The notes under the pieces were generated by a model, which was not told where the DNA came from, did not search any database, and saw only the letters and a program-made list of their open reading frames with translations. The translations under genes were made by a program, and so were the position numbers. Source: Pseudomonas yamanorum (lineage in GTDB: Bacteria; Pseudomonadota; Gammaproteobacteria; Pseudomonadales; Pseudomonadaceae). Taken from it: 64,000 nucleotides of DNA. Positions 16,149 to 25,004 of the stretch are shown here, one piece after another (positions within the stretch are counted from its first letter, which is position 1; each line of letters begins with the position of its first letter). The stretch covers positions 434,001 to 498,000 of the forward strand of contig NZ_LT629793.1 of NCBI RefSeq assembly GCF_900105735.1, given 5' to 3'.

Positions 16149-17300
16149 TTATTTTTCATCGACCCATTTCAAAAAGTCGTCGACGGCTCTTTGCGCAAGG
16201 GAAGATCGCTGGGCGATTTCTTGCTTGAGGTGCTCGGCCATTTGCGCTTTCGATTGGCGGAATTCGCTGATGGTCGTGATGATCACGTCGGGGTCCGGGA
16301 CGCTGACCAGCTTCGTGCCGTGCGGCAGCATTTCATGGACTTTTTTCAGCTTGTTTTCGATTTCAACGGCGATGGTCGGGAAACCCAGGGAAGCCGGCAG
16401 GAGTACGCCGTGGGCCCGTGCGCTGATGATCACGTCGGACTCAACAATCAGCTTCGCCATGAAGGTTTCAGGGGTATCGCCGGCGGCGTCCCAGCACAAC
16501 CACTCGAAGGTGTCGTACTTGTCGATCAGGTGCTGGTCACGCTCTTTGTAGAGCGAGACCAGGCGCACCTGCTCGCCACGTTTGGCCAACTCATCAGCGG
16601 CCTGGACCATCGCCTTGATGAACTGTTGCCCGTTTGCATCGTGGGGCCAGTCGCGCAGGATAAAGGACAGGTATTTGCCCTTCTTGAGGCTGCCGATTTC
16701 CAGGTCTTTGCTGGAGATCCACAGATCGGAAAGCAGGCTGGGGTCGGTGTACACCTCCACGTCTTTCTTTCCAAAGGTATTGCAATGCTGCTGGCTGGTG
16801 CCATCCCGCACGGAAATGTAGTCACAGCGATTGATCACGTTGACGGCGCGGGTCAGCAACTTGCCGCCGCCATCAAACGGGCCCAGCCCGATACAGAACG
16901 CCGCCAGACGCCGGTGGAAATAGATCTTGTCGACACCGCCACGCAGCCCGACATACAGGCGTAACAGCGTGGACTTCAGGTCGGTTTGAGCCTTGATGCT
17001 CTTATAGGCCTTCGCCAATCGACCGGTAGGAGCGGTGACTTCCTTGGCCGGCGGGATGAACGAGAAGAACTGGCCGCCACCGCCCAACACCACCAGGTCA
17101 GCCTTGACCGGTTCCTTGATATGCAACCACTTGATGCGCGGATTAAAGTTCCTGGCGATCTGCGGATGATCGACACCCACCGCAATATCCGACTCTTTAA
17201 AGCGTTTTTTCAGAATATTGATCACGCATAGCATTAATACGTCATCACCCAAGTTACCGGGACCGTATGCACCCCGGATATAAACTTTACTGACATTCAT
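16149..17300 (-). CDS. Polysaccharide pyruvyl transferase family protein
   Basis: 383 residues. The start RGAYGPGNLGDDVLMLCVIN is the family signature (G-x-x-N-x-G-D). LVVLGGGGQFF, FCIGLGPFD, VRDGTSQQH and the C-terminal SARAHGVLLPASLGFPTIAV are also typical, the last being the S-x-R-x-H motif. Such enzymes add pyruvate ketals to sugars of lipid-linked repeat units using phosphoenolpyruvate, giving the polymer extra negative charge. It overlaps the wzx stop by 4 bases. Confidence 0.88.
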   Translation of the reverse strand: MNVSKVYIRGAYGPGNLGDDVLMLCVINILKKRFKESDIAVGVDHPQIARNFNPRIKWLHIKEPVKADLVVLGGGGQFFSFIPPAKEVTAPTGRLAKAYKSIKAQTDLKSTLLRLYVGLRGGVDKIYFHRRLAAFCIGLGPFDGGGKLLTRAVNVINRCDYISVRDGTSQQHCNTFGKKDVEVYTDPSLLSDLWISSKDLEIGSLKKGKYLSFILRDWPHDANGQQFIKAMVQAADELAKRGEQVRLVSLYKERDQHLIDKYDTFEWLCWDAAGDTPETFMAKLIVESDVIISARAHGVLLPASLGFPTIAVEIENKLKKVHEMLPHGTKLVSVPDPDVIITTISEFRQSKAQMAEHLKQEIAQRSSLAQRAVDDFLKWVDEK

Positions 17301-18757
17301 GCTGGGCTTCCATTTTCCACGGGGTCATTAAACACGGCATTCAAAGCAAATGTTGTTGCGAGAATGTAGATAAATATCGTCGCCATAATCATCAATCGAT
17401 ACAGCACACTTTCAACGTAGGCGCTGGATATGAAACTGATAAAAGGCAATGTCCAGAGGATCAAAATCCTGGGAGATATAAGCAGTTCCAAAGGCAGTAT
17501 TTTCTTATAAACAAAATAAGGCAGCCCTAACAGAAAGTGGATGAACTGCGAACCAATAAAGGCCTTGGCAATCCCGATTGCGCCCTCCTCCCTGAGCCAT
17601 AACGCGCCGGCGATAAACAGCAGGCCCCATAGAATATTGCTCATGACGCTGAACCAGGCCAGGTTCATCACGATCATCTTTCTTGAGATGCCGGACTTGA
17701 ATGCACTGAGCAAAGATCCGAGGATTACCAGCACCAACGTCACTTCAAAATCCCGCCCGAGGAAACTGCTCCCGTAGAGTTTGGCCAGCAACTCAGGAAA
17801 CATGATCACCGGCTGTATGATCACCAGTACTACTAACCAGCCCGAGAGAAAGTTCAGGGCGTCCAGTTTGCGGTTTTTACCACCCAGCGCTGCAGCCAGC
17901 ATCGGCACCAGTACGGAGCCCAACACCACCGAAACATGTGAAAAGATCGCGTTCCATTGCATGGCAGCGGCGTACATGCCCAACGCGGCAAGGCCGTTGG
18001 TGGTTTCCGCCAATAACTTGTTCGCGAACCAGTTCATCGGGGCGACCATCAACCCCGTCAGTAATACCGGCAGGCCCACCGACAGCACGGCATGCTTTTC
18101 AGTCATTGCACCTGTGAAGCTCAGCGTGGTGTTCCGAGCCTTGAGTATTTTCCAGCAAGCCAGTGCGCTGAAAAACACGATCAGCAATTGGGAACCGGCC
18201 AACCCCAGCAGCGCGCCGTTGAGTCTGAACTTGACCGTGAGGAAGTACGTCGCCGGGATCGCGACCAGCGCGATGATTCCGTTGATCGTCGCAATCGACC
18301 GGTATTGCCCCCACCCGGTCAGGCAGCCTTGGGTCCACCCCGACAGAATAATTAACGTGATGGTGCTCAATACAATCAGCGACGCCGCACTCAGGCTGTC
18401 TGCGCCCAAAATAACGCTGGAGAAGAAGTGCGGGAAAAACAGCGCTGTCCCGATGATCATCGCACTGAAAAACACCGAAAATGTCAGCGTCAGGGCGATA
18501 CCCCGGCCGGTTTTCTCGGGGCTGCTCTCCTTGAACTGCCCGATATGCTTGGCCGTTGCCGTGGTGGTGGCTTGGGCGGCGACGTTGGCAAGCATCACAA
18601 TCGCGCTTTGGATCAAGCCGTATTCACCAAAGGATTGAGCGCCCAATACCCGGGCCACCAGGATGCCGGTGATCACCACCGAGACTTTGGTGGCGACGGC
18701 GGAGATGAAGCTCCAGGCCGTACTGGAAACGAATTTTTTCAACACTGTGCTGTTCAT
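17297..18757 (-). CDS. wzx: Wzx-type lipid-linked oligosaccharide flippase
   Basis: 486 residues with about twelve to fourteen hydrophobic segments and the MATE/Wzx-like opening KKFVSSTAWSFISAVATKVS. ILVARVLGAQSFGEYGLIQS near the N terminus is the most typical stretch for polysaccharide flippases. It would move the undecaprenyl-linked repeat unit across the inner membrane. The ATGA overlap with the polymerase gene upstream and the overlap with the pyruvyltransferase downstream fit a single operon. Confidence 0.88.
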   Translation of the reverse strand: MNSTVLKKFVSSTAWSFISAVATKVSVVITGILVARVLGAQSFGEYGLIQSAIVMLANVAAQATTTATAKHIGQFKESSPEKTGRGIALTLTFSVFFSAMIIGTALFFPHFFSSVILGADSLSAASLIVLSTITLIILSGWTQGCLTGWGQYRSIATINGIIALVAIPATYFLTVKFRLNGALLGLAGSQLLIVFFSALACWKILKARNTTLSFTGAMTEKHAVLSVGLPVLLTGLMVAPMNWFANKLLAETTNGLAALGMYAAAMQWNAIFSHVSVVLGSVLVPMLAAALGGKNRKLDALNFLSGWLVVLVIIQPVIMFPELLAKLYGSSFLGRDFEVTLVLVILGSLLSAFKSGISRKMIVMNLAWFSVMSNILWGLLFIAGALWLREEGAIGIAKAFIGSQFIHFLLGLPYFVYKKILPLELLISPRILILWTLPFISFISSAYVESVLYRLMIMATIFIYILATTFALNAVFNDPVENGSPA

Positions 18758-20025
18758 CCGGCTTTCACCTGTAAAGGCATGGTTATCAGCGGCAGGTCCG
18801 GCTTAAGCAGCTTCTTGCGTTGCCTGGCCGTGTGCTCAGCACAGACGCGCAGAACGATGGCGCCATAAGCGATACCGATGGCGTACGGCTGATAAGGCGT
18901 GGCCGACACAACGAACATCACGCCCAAAAACACAGCAATCGAGACCGCTACCCGGCTATGCATGTGCTGGGTAATCGAGGTAATGAACACGTACAACAGG
19001 TACAAGCCGATCAGCCCGTACTTAACGAAGTAGGTTAAGTAGGCACTGTCGATATTCGAGTTCTTGTCATCGAGACCACGGTATTCAAACCAGGGAATTT
19101 CGAACGGCGTTCCCGCGCCCAATCCGACAAAGTAATGCAGCGGATTCATGCCCCGGATCAGTTCCAGCGCGGGGCTGAAACGAGTGCCCAGTTGAGCGGC
19201 CATGCCCTCGGACGACAAACCGTCATTGATTCGGTCAGCGCCGATCATGTTGCTGACGCCGATAAACGCCATCAGCACAACCGCCCCGGCCAGGGCGACC
19301 CCGATCATGCGGGCCGGCTTTGTATATTGGTGAATGATGATCGCCGCAAACACCGACACGAAGATGAAGCGCGAATTGGCGATAAACAGACAGATGAATG
19401 AAGTCGCCAGACAAATTCTTGCGAGCTTCTTTCGCTGTTCAAACAGCCGTGGGTCGATGAAGTAATAAATCAGATAGGCCACGGCGGCGTACGTACCGCC
19501 ATCCAGATACCGGTAGGCGTTTTCTTCATAGTAAACGTCTTGAAATTTGTACAAGCCCAACCGCAACCACGCGATATCCAGCACATTGAATGCCGTCATC
19601 GCGATCAGTAGTATAAGCACCGTTTGCAGCTTCAGGGTTTTCGCGGCAAGGGTCGCGATGTTCGAGAGCACGATAAATGACAGGATCATTATGAAAGGCC
19701 GGACATCCTTCAACAGATACTTGTTCGAAGACTCCAGCAGACCGCACGCCAGTAACACCACATACAGTCCACAGCCAAACAGCAGGCCGCCTGGAACTGT
19801 CAGTTGATTCTTCTGAGAAACCACCTGCCTGACCAGCAGCGCACCCAGCCCACCGACGATGTAAAAGTCAAAGAAGTAGATGCCTTTGAGCGAGATTATT
19901 TCGCTGTAGGAGTTACCCGTGGGAATAACAGCCAGCATTATCCCAAACACTACAATTGAGTATTTTGGATTTTTCGCCGCGAGCAAACCCGCTGACAGCG
20001 CGATAAGGGATAACAGGTAAAACAT
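18754..20025 (-). CDS. wzy: Wzy-type polysaccharide polymerase
   Basis: 423 residues if started at ATG 20025, which gives an immediate first membrane helix (MFYLLSLIALSAGLLA). The frame stays open to ATG 20088, but that start has AGGA only about one base away and would place the ops element inside coding sequence. About eleven hydrophobic segments and a large periplasmic loop, including GMNPLHYFVGLGAGTPF, are as expected for Wzy/O-antigen ligase-like proteins. It would polymerise repeat units on the periplasmic side. The start choice matters for the ops position and is not certain. Confidence 0.8.
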   Translation of the reverse strand: MFYLLSLIALSAGLLAAKNPKYSIVVFGIMLAVIPTGNSYSEIISLKGIYFFDFYIVGGLGALLVRQVVSQKNQLTVPGGLLFGCGLYVVLLACGLLESSNKYLLKDVRPFIMILSFIVLSNIATLAAKTLKLQTVLILLIAMTAFNVLDIAWLRLGLYKFQDVYYEENAYRYLDGGTYAAVAYLIYYFIDPRLFEQRKKLARICLATSFICLFIANSRFIFVSVFAAIIIHQYTKPARMIGVALAGAVVLMAFIGVSNMIGADRINDGLSSEGMAAQLGTRFSPALELIRGMNPLHYFVGLGAGTPFEIPWFEYRGLDDKNSNIDSAYLTYFVKYGLIGLYLLYVFITSITQHMHSRVAVSIAVFLGVMFVVSATPYQPYAIGIAYGAIVLRVCAEHTARQRKKLLKPDLPLITMPLQVKAG

Positions 20026-20058
20026 GGCTGGGTATTCTTTATGCTGATTTGAATTTGG

Positions 20059-20070
20059 CACGCTACCGCC
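20059..20070 (-). promoter_or_regulatory. ops element (RfaH recruitment site)
   Basis: The minus strand reads GGCGGTAGCGTG, identical over 12 bases to the enterobacterial ops element, and is preceded by two more G as in JUMPstart sequences. It lies between the wzc stop and the preferred wzy start, on the strand that is transcribed. An RfaH-like gene is 3 kb away. In E. coli this element in the non-template strand recruits RfaH to paused RNA polymerase, which then reads through terminators in long surface-polymer operons. Confidence 0.8.
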
Positions 20071-20130
20071 CCAGGATTTTTCGTTCATTTCCTGAGAACG
20101 TGACCGCTATCCTGCAATTACAGTGGTGAA

Positions 20131-22359
20131 TCAGCTCCGATCAGCCTGGTACTCGTACTGGTAATACCCGTAGTTGCCGTAGCCATATTTGGCCGAGGCT
20201 TTCTTTTCAACCCCGTTGAAGATCGCGCCCCTGAGCACGATGCCGTTCTGGGCAAACCGGCGAATGGTATGTTCGATCTCTTTGGCCGGGTTCAAGCCAT
20301 AGCGCGTGACGATCAGGTTGGTCCCCGACTGCCTTCCCACAATCGCCGCGTCGGTCACGGCCAATAACGGCGGCGTATCCAGAATCACCAGGTCATAGCG
20401 TTCGCTGACTTGCGACAACAATTCGGTCAGGTTGCGATGCATCAGCAGCTCGGAAGGATTGGGCGGTATCTGCCCGCGGCTGATGATGTCGAGGTTTTCA
20501 ATGCCGGTTTTGTGGATCGCGGTTTCAAGGGTGCATTGGTTGGAGAGGACGTCGGAAAGCCCATCCTTGGCCGGCACACCCAGCACCTTGTGCAGGTAGC
20601 CGCGGCGCATATCCACATCAATCAACAAGACACGCTGCCCGGTTTGCGCAATGACCGCCGCCAGGTTGACCGAAACGAAGGTCTTGCCCACCTCGGGACT
20701 GGGCCCGGAGATCATGATGCGGTTATTGGGTGCCTCGAGCATCGCGAAGTGCAGGCTGGTGCGCAAACTGCGCAAGGCCTCCACCGCCAGGTCCGTGGGG
20801 TGACTGATGGCCAGCAATGAAGAGCCGGCATCGGTACGTCCACGGCCGCGGGTGATTTTGTCTTCTTCAACCTTTTGCAACGGACTGTATGGAATCGACG
20901 CATACACCGGCAACCCGAGCTGCTCGATGGCTTCCGGGCTTTCCAGGCCGCGATTCAGCGCCTTGCGCAACAGCACCAGCGCCACCGCCAGGAAGCCGCC
21001 CAAGAGCGTCGCGATCAGCACGATCAGGATCTTTTTCGGTTTGATCGGCTTGAAGTAATTGACGTCTGCGGTGTCGATCAGGCGCACGTTGCCCACGGTC
21101 CCTGCGCGCATCACATCCAGTTCCTGGGACTTGTTCAGCAGTTGGGTATAGATGGCCGTGCCGACCTCGACATCCCGGGTCAGGCTCAACAGCTCCTGCT
21201 GGGTCGAGGGCAGGCCTTCTACCCGGCTCGCCAGGCTTTGCTGCTTGCTGGTCAACTCGCCGATCTGGGTCAGCAATGCGCGATACGCGGGATGTTGGCG
21301 GGTGAACTTGCGGTCCATCTCGGCCTGCTGCAACTTGAGCTCGGAGATGCTGGTGTCGAGCCCCACGATCTGGTCGAGAATCGCCTTGGTTTCCAGGGTG
21401 ATGTCCACCGACTTGCTGCGGGTCTGGTATTCATTCAAGGCCTTCCCGGCTTTTTCCAGGTCCTTCTTGACCTCTGGCAGTTGCTCCTTGAGGAACGCCA
21501 GGCTTTGCGCCGCCTCAGCCGAGGTGCGCTCCACGTTTTGCCGCACGTAAATGGCCGCGATCTGATTAAGGATTTTGATCGCCTGGTCCGGGTCGGTGCT
21601 TTCCAGCGCCAGGCCGATCATGCCCGACTCTTTCCCACGCTCGACCACGTCCAGGTTTTCCTGGTAGTCGAGGATGCTGGTCAGGCGCGCATTGCGGATC
21701 ACCCGGAAACGCGTGCCGGGTTTGGCGCGCAGTTCCTCAATCTGGAAGGCAACGCCATTTTGCTCGATCAGTTGCCCAGCTTCGCCGGCCGCCAGCACTT
21801 GGTCATCTTCATCCACCAAGGTGAAATGCGCGTTTTCACCCACGGTCAGGGTCAGCTTCTTGCCCAGCTGCCCGTCGGGCAGGTCCAGCTTGAAGATCTT
21901 CAGCGACTCGCCGCCCCAGGCGAAGCTGTCCAGCCCCAGCAAGGGCTCGGCGATTGCACCGGGGTTAGTCTTCTGGAAGCGGCGCGCGAGGAACTCACCG
22001 ACCACCGGGAAGTACATCGGCTGTACGACGATATCGAGTTTCAGGTTGTCGACGGTTTTGCCAATCACATACCGCGACTGGATCAACTCGATCTCGGTGG
22101 CCGAAGGCGACTCTTTGCCGAGCATGCCGCCGATGTCCGAAAAGCCCAGCAAGTCGTTCTTTTTCGCTTCGACCTGCAACAGGGCATTCGCCTGATAGAC
22201 CGGGGTCGCCAACACCGCATACGCGGCGCCTGTGAGCATAAAGGCGCCGGTAACCGCGGCGATCAACCATTTGTGGTCGATCAATGTTCCAAACAGACCG
22301 AGGAGATCAATCTCCTCGTTATCGTCTTCCCGTACGGTGACTGCTGGCGCTTGCTGCAT
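20131..22359 (-). CDS. wzc: Wzc-type chain-length regulator / bacterial tyrosine kinase
   Basis: 742 residues in the order Wzz domain (from residue 10, first membrane helix near 35), a long periplasmic coiled region (about 260-400), a second membrane helix (ILIVLIATLLGGFLAVALVL) and a cytoplasmic kinase. The kinase has a Walker A in SGPSPEVGKTFVSVNLA, a Walker A' in VLLIDVDMRRG, a Walker B in YDLVILDTPP, and a tyrosine-rich tail (YGYGNYGYYQYEY). Autophosphorylation of that tail, reversed by Wzb, controls polymer export through Wza. It starts 45 bases after wzb. All key motifs are intact. Confidence 0.95.
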   Translation of the reverse strand: MQQAPAVTVREDDNEEIDLLGLFGTLIDHKWLIAAVTGAFMLTGAAYAVLATPVYQANALLQVEAKKNDLLGFSDIGGMLGKESPSATEIELIQSRYVIGKTVDNLKLDIVVQPMYFPVVGEFLARRFQKTNPGAIAEPLLGLDSFAWGGESLKIFKLDLPDGQLGKKLTLTVGENAHFTLVDEDDQVLAAGEAGQLIEQNGVAFQIEELRAKPGTRFRVIRNARLTSILDYQENLDVVERGKESGMIGLALESTDPDQAIKILNQIAAIYVRQNVERTSAEAAQSLAFLKEQLPEVKKDLEKAGKALNEYQTRSKSVDITLETKAILDQIVGLDTSISELKLQQAEMDRKFTRQHPAYRALLTQIGELTSKQQSLASRVEGLPSTQQELLSLTRDVEVGTAIYTQLLNKSQELDVMRAGTVGNVRLIDTADVNYFKPIKPKKILIVLIATLLGGFLAVALVLLRKALNRGLESPEAIEQLGLPVYASIPYSPLQKVEEDKITRGRGRTDAGSSLLAISHPTDLAVEALRSLRTSLHFAMLEAPNNRIMISGPSPEVGKTFVSVNLAAVIAQTGQRVLLIDVDMRRGYLHKVLGVPAKDGLSDVLSNQCTLETAIHKTGIENLDIISRGQIPPNPSELLMHRNLTELLSQVSERYDLVILDTPPLLAVTDAAIVGRQSGTNLIVTRYGLNPAKEIEHTIRRFAQNGIVLRGAIFNGVEKKASAKYGYGNYGYYQYEYQADRS

Positions 22360-22404
22360 AAGTCGGATTCTTAGCCTTTATTTCGATTCAAAAAGTCATG
22401 GCGA

Positions 22405-22845
22405 TCAGCGTGCGAGACGTTGCGCCCATGCGTTTACGGCTTCTTCGATCAACGCATAAGCGTGCACAAAAGCAGCTTTCCCTTGCCGGTAGGGGTCGCT
22501 GATCTCTCGCTCGTTTTGCCATTTACCCAGCAGCAAGACCTTGCCCCGTGCCTCGGGCGCCATGCTGAGTACGGCGCTGATGTGCTGTCGCTCCATCACC
22601 AGGATCAGGTCGGCTTCACTGATCGCCTGTGGCTCCAGCTGGATGGCCTGGCGCTCAACGGCCGGATGACCATGGGCCTCAAGTAACGCACGCGCGGTGC
22701 TTTCAATCGGTTTGCCGACCAGTGCGGCAATACCGGCAGAGCTGACCTTGATATCGCAGCGACTGAGTGCGCCACGCAAAAGGCTTTCTGCGGTGGGACT
22801 ACGGCAAATATTGCCAATACAGACAATCAACACTCTTTTAAACAA
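22405..22845 (-). CDS. wzb: Wzb-type low-molecular-weight protein tyrosine phosphatase
   Basis: 146 residues if started at TTG 22845, chosen because it gives the family length, begins LFKRVLIVCIGNICRSPTAE as in E. coli Wzb, and has GGGGA 8 bases upstream. Longer versions from ATG codons at 22869, 22890 or 22899 are possible. The catalytic loop C-x5-R is CIGNICRS, and the general-acid motif is DPYRQGKAAF. The enzyme dephosphorylates the tyrosine tail of Wzc, cycling the export machine. It is the first gene of the minus-strand operon. Confidence 0.9.
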   Translation of the reverse strand: MFKRVLIVCIGNICRSPTAESLLRGALSRCDIKVSSAGIAALVGKPIESTARALLEAHGHPAVERQAIQLEPQAISEADLILVMERQHISAVLSMAPEARGKVLLLGKWQNEREISDPYRQGKAAFVHAYALIEEAVNAWAQRLAR

Positions 22846-23077
22846 AGCACTATTCCCCGGGCCATCCATTACCCCATGAAGCGCTAACATCAACTTCATA
22901 ACTTCACGGCAGTATTTATTACCATGGAACCCCCACTTCACCCAAAACTATCTCCGGACGAAAAATAACAACACCCGCACCAACCCGACGATTTATAACA
23001 TTCATGCCTTTGCAGCCTCCACCGGCTTTAAATTACCTAACTACCGAGTTTCGCTATATATAGACAGAGGAAGTTTC

Positions 23078-23587
23078 ATGAGCGCAAATGCCAATAAAGC
23101 CTGGTACCTGGTCCAGTGCAAATCCCGGCAGGACGAGCGCGCCGAGGAACATCTTCAGCGCCAGGGCTATACCTGTTTTCGGTCTACCTATAAACGCGAA
23201 CGGCTGTTGAAGGGCCAGCGCAGGACCACGCGGGAATCGCTGTTTCCCGGTTATCTGTTTATTCAAATGAGCCTGCAGGACAGCTGGAGCTCCCTGCGCT
23301 CGACTCGCGGGGTGTCGCGGGTCGTGGCATTCGGCGCACATCCGCTGCCCATCAGCGACGCGCTGGTGGATGAGCTACAGGAGCGAGACCACCAGGGCGT
23401 TGTGGCAACCCTGTTGCAGCCGGGCGAAAGCGTGCGCATCAATGAGGGGCCGTTTGCCGAACTTGAGGCCGTCTTCCTGGCCATGGACGGAGAAGAACGT
23501 GTGATATTGCTGATGAACTTCCTGCAACGGGAACAGCGCATCAACGTGCCTTTGGCAGAAATCAGCCGAGTCCGGACAACTTGCTGA
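23078..23587 (+). CDS. rfaH: RfaH-like NusG-family transcription elongation factor
   Basis: 169 residues. The start AWYLVQCKSRQDERAEEHLQ is the NusG N-terminal fold in its RfaH version. TRESLFPGYLFIQM is the conserved RNA-polymerase-contacting stretch, and the C-terminal KOW-like part contains GESVRINEGPFAELEAVF. RfaH homologues bind polymerase paused at ops and suppress termination in long operons. It diverges from wzb across a 230-base gap, with AGAGGAAG as ribosome binding site. Its presence beside a perfect ops element at 20059-20070 indicates a dedicated regulator of this locus rather than a housekeeping NusG. Confidence 0.92.
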   Translation: MSANANKAWYLVQCKSRQDERAEEHLQRQGYTCFRSTYKRERLLKGQRRTTRESLFPGYLFIQMSLQDSWSSLRSTRGVSRVVAFGAHPLPISDALVDELQERDHQGVVATLLQPGESVRINEGPFAELEAVFLAMDGEERVILLMNFLQREQRINVPLAEISRVRTTC

Positions 23588-23707
23588 TAATTGCCTTAAG
23601 CCGACCAAAAATAACATCCCGCTTATTAGCAGACTAAAAATAACATCCCCTTACTTTTTCGCATCTTCAGAATAAAGTAATACGTGAATAAACAGCGAGG
23701 GACGGCC

Positions 23708-24016
23708 ATGAAAAGTTCAAAGCTATTGGTAGAGCGTATCGGCCTGTTTCCTTCTTCGGGGAACATCCACGTCAAGGTTAATAGTTCAACCACTGTTGTA
23801 GAACGCATGCAGGTGTTATACGCCAGCAACTCACTGGACAGCGATGAATCCTGTAGCGGGCTTTCAATGGTCTTTGCCGACTGGCGCTTCAAGTTGCAGG
23901 TGAGCAATCCCCTGTCCATTTGCCTGTGCGTGGAAAGTCGCGGCGACAGCCACCTGATGCAAATAAAGACCGCCGAGTTACTGGCCAATATCTCCTGCAC
24001 CGAGGAGCGGCCATGA
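23708..24016 (+). CDS. Small protein of unknown function
   Basis: 102 residues from ATG 23708, preceded by GAGGGA; a GTG at 23684 is an in-frame alternative. I do not recognise the family. It has no signal peptide or membrane segment and reads as a mixed alpha/beta protein (FKLQVSNPLSICLCVESRG near the middle). It overlaps the next small gene by ATGA, so the two are coupled. It sits 120 bases after rfaH in the same direction, so a link to exopolysaccharide control is possible but unsupported by motifs. Confidence 0.6.
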   Translation: MKSSKLLVERIGLFPSSGNIHVKVNSSTTVVERMQVLYASNSLDSDESCSGLSMVFADWRFKLQVSNPLSICLCVESRGDSHLMQIKTAELLANISCTEERP

Positions 24017-24360
24017 GCATTTATGAGGATCTGAAACGGGCCTACGCCTTGAAAAGGCTGACGAACGCGTTTGAAGGATTCGTGGGCCTGGCGCCCAACG
24101 AACAGCTGCCGGCGGAGCAATACGCGCGCAACACCCAGGTGCTGTCCCACTGGCTGGATCGCTTGCGGGACAACTCGCCGCAGGACATCACCGATACGCT
24201 GTTCAAGCAAATGAAGCGCGCTCAGCGCCGTGGCGATGCCCGGCGCTTCAATTGCCAGACGGTACTGCTGGAGCTGCTGGTGGAGAGTAACCTGGCCCTG
24301 GACCTGGCCACTTACTCGGCGTTCATCGGCATGGAAGAGGCCCGCCAGGAAGGCTCCTGA
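24013..24360 (+). CDS. Small helical protein of unknown function
   Basis: 115 residues from ATG 24013 inside the stop of the preceding gene. The sequence is mostly helical and charged (MSIYEDLKRAYALKRL, LFKQMKRAQRRGDARRFN), without signal peptide or membrane helix. I recognise no domain. Its last 49 bases overlap the 3' end of the PAP2-like gene on the other strand. Confidence 0.6.
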   Translation: MSIYEDLKRAYALKRLTNAFEGFVGLAPNEQLPAEQYARNTQVLSHWLDRLRDNSPQDITDTLFKQMKRAQRRGDARRFNCQTVLLELLVESNLALDLATYSAFIGMEEARQEGS

Positions 24361-24935
24361 TGGGCCTGATCGGCCCCTGAAACCGCCACGGCGACATGGT
24401 TGAGCAGTTTCTCGGCGTTGTACTTGGGCACCATCGCACTCAGCAACAGAATCACCATTCCCCCGCCGATCAAGGATGGGGAAACCCGTACCTCAACCAC
24501 TTCCAGTCGCCATAGAAAAGCGATCGCCGCCATCCCACCCAAGAAGCCACCGGCCAGCGCCTCGTTGAGCGGGTGAATATAGGGGGCGACGCAAAAAGCG
24601 CTGAACCAGGCGGTGATCAACAGCCCACAGACCGCCGCCGGCCAGCGCCAATCGGGGTTGATGCGGCGCGCCACCAGGCTTATCGCCACAGGGACCATCA
24701 ACGACGTATTCATGGCGTGACCGCTGAGCACGGCAATATCAAGGTGTTGGAGCGACACGCCCCAACCCTTGAACAACAGCTTGCTGAACGCGACGATGGA
24801 ATAGGTGCAGGCAATTGTCATCAGCCACCACTTGACCGCCTGGGGCCGGGAGTACCAGAGCCAGACGGCGATTACCACTGCGGCCGGAATCATGACGGTG
24901 ATCCCGCCATATTGCGCCAGTTCTTCCCGTATCAA
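24312..24935 (-). CDS. PAP2-like membrane protein with degenerate phosphatase motifs
   Basis: 207 residues if started at TTG 24935, chosen because AAGGA lies 7 bases upstream; ATG 24893 would shorten it. There are five to six hydrophobic segments. SKLLFKGWG, VLSGHAMNTS and YIHPLNEALAG line up with the three PAP2 motifs (K-x-x-x-x-x-x-R-P, PSGH, and S-R-x5-H-x3-D). The arginines of motifs 1 and 3 and the final Asp are not evident, so activity on lipid pyrophosphates is doubtful. It converges on, and overlaps, a small gene by 49 bases. Confidence 0.6.
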   Translation of the reverse strand: MIREELAQYGGITVMIPAAVVIAVWLWYSRPQAVKWWLMTIACTYSIVAFSKLLFKGWGVSLQHLDIAVLSGHAMNTSLMVPVAISLVARRINPDWRWPAAVCGLLITAWFSAFCVAPYIHPLNEALAGGFLGGMAAIAFLWRLEVVEVRVSPSLIGGGMVILLLSAMVPKYNAEKLLNHVAVAVSGADQAHQEPSWRASSMPMNAE

Positions 24936-25004
24936 GTGCTGTTCCTTACACGCCAGTTTTCCCGGACCCAATGAGACCTCAGACCCGGGCAAAACACAAC
25001 GACT

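Noticed and set aside
23037..23063. CTCGGTAGTTAG and the palindrome CTATATATAG between wzb and rfaH as an ops and promoter for the operon head
   Set aside because: The ops similarity covers only CGGTAG plus scattered bases. The palindrome could be a -10 for the wzb direction, but no convincing -35 lies at the right distance.
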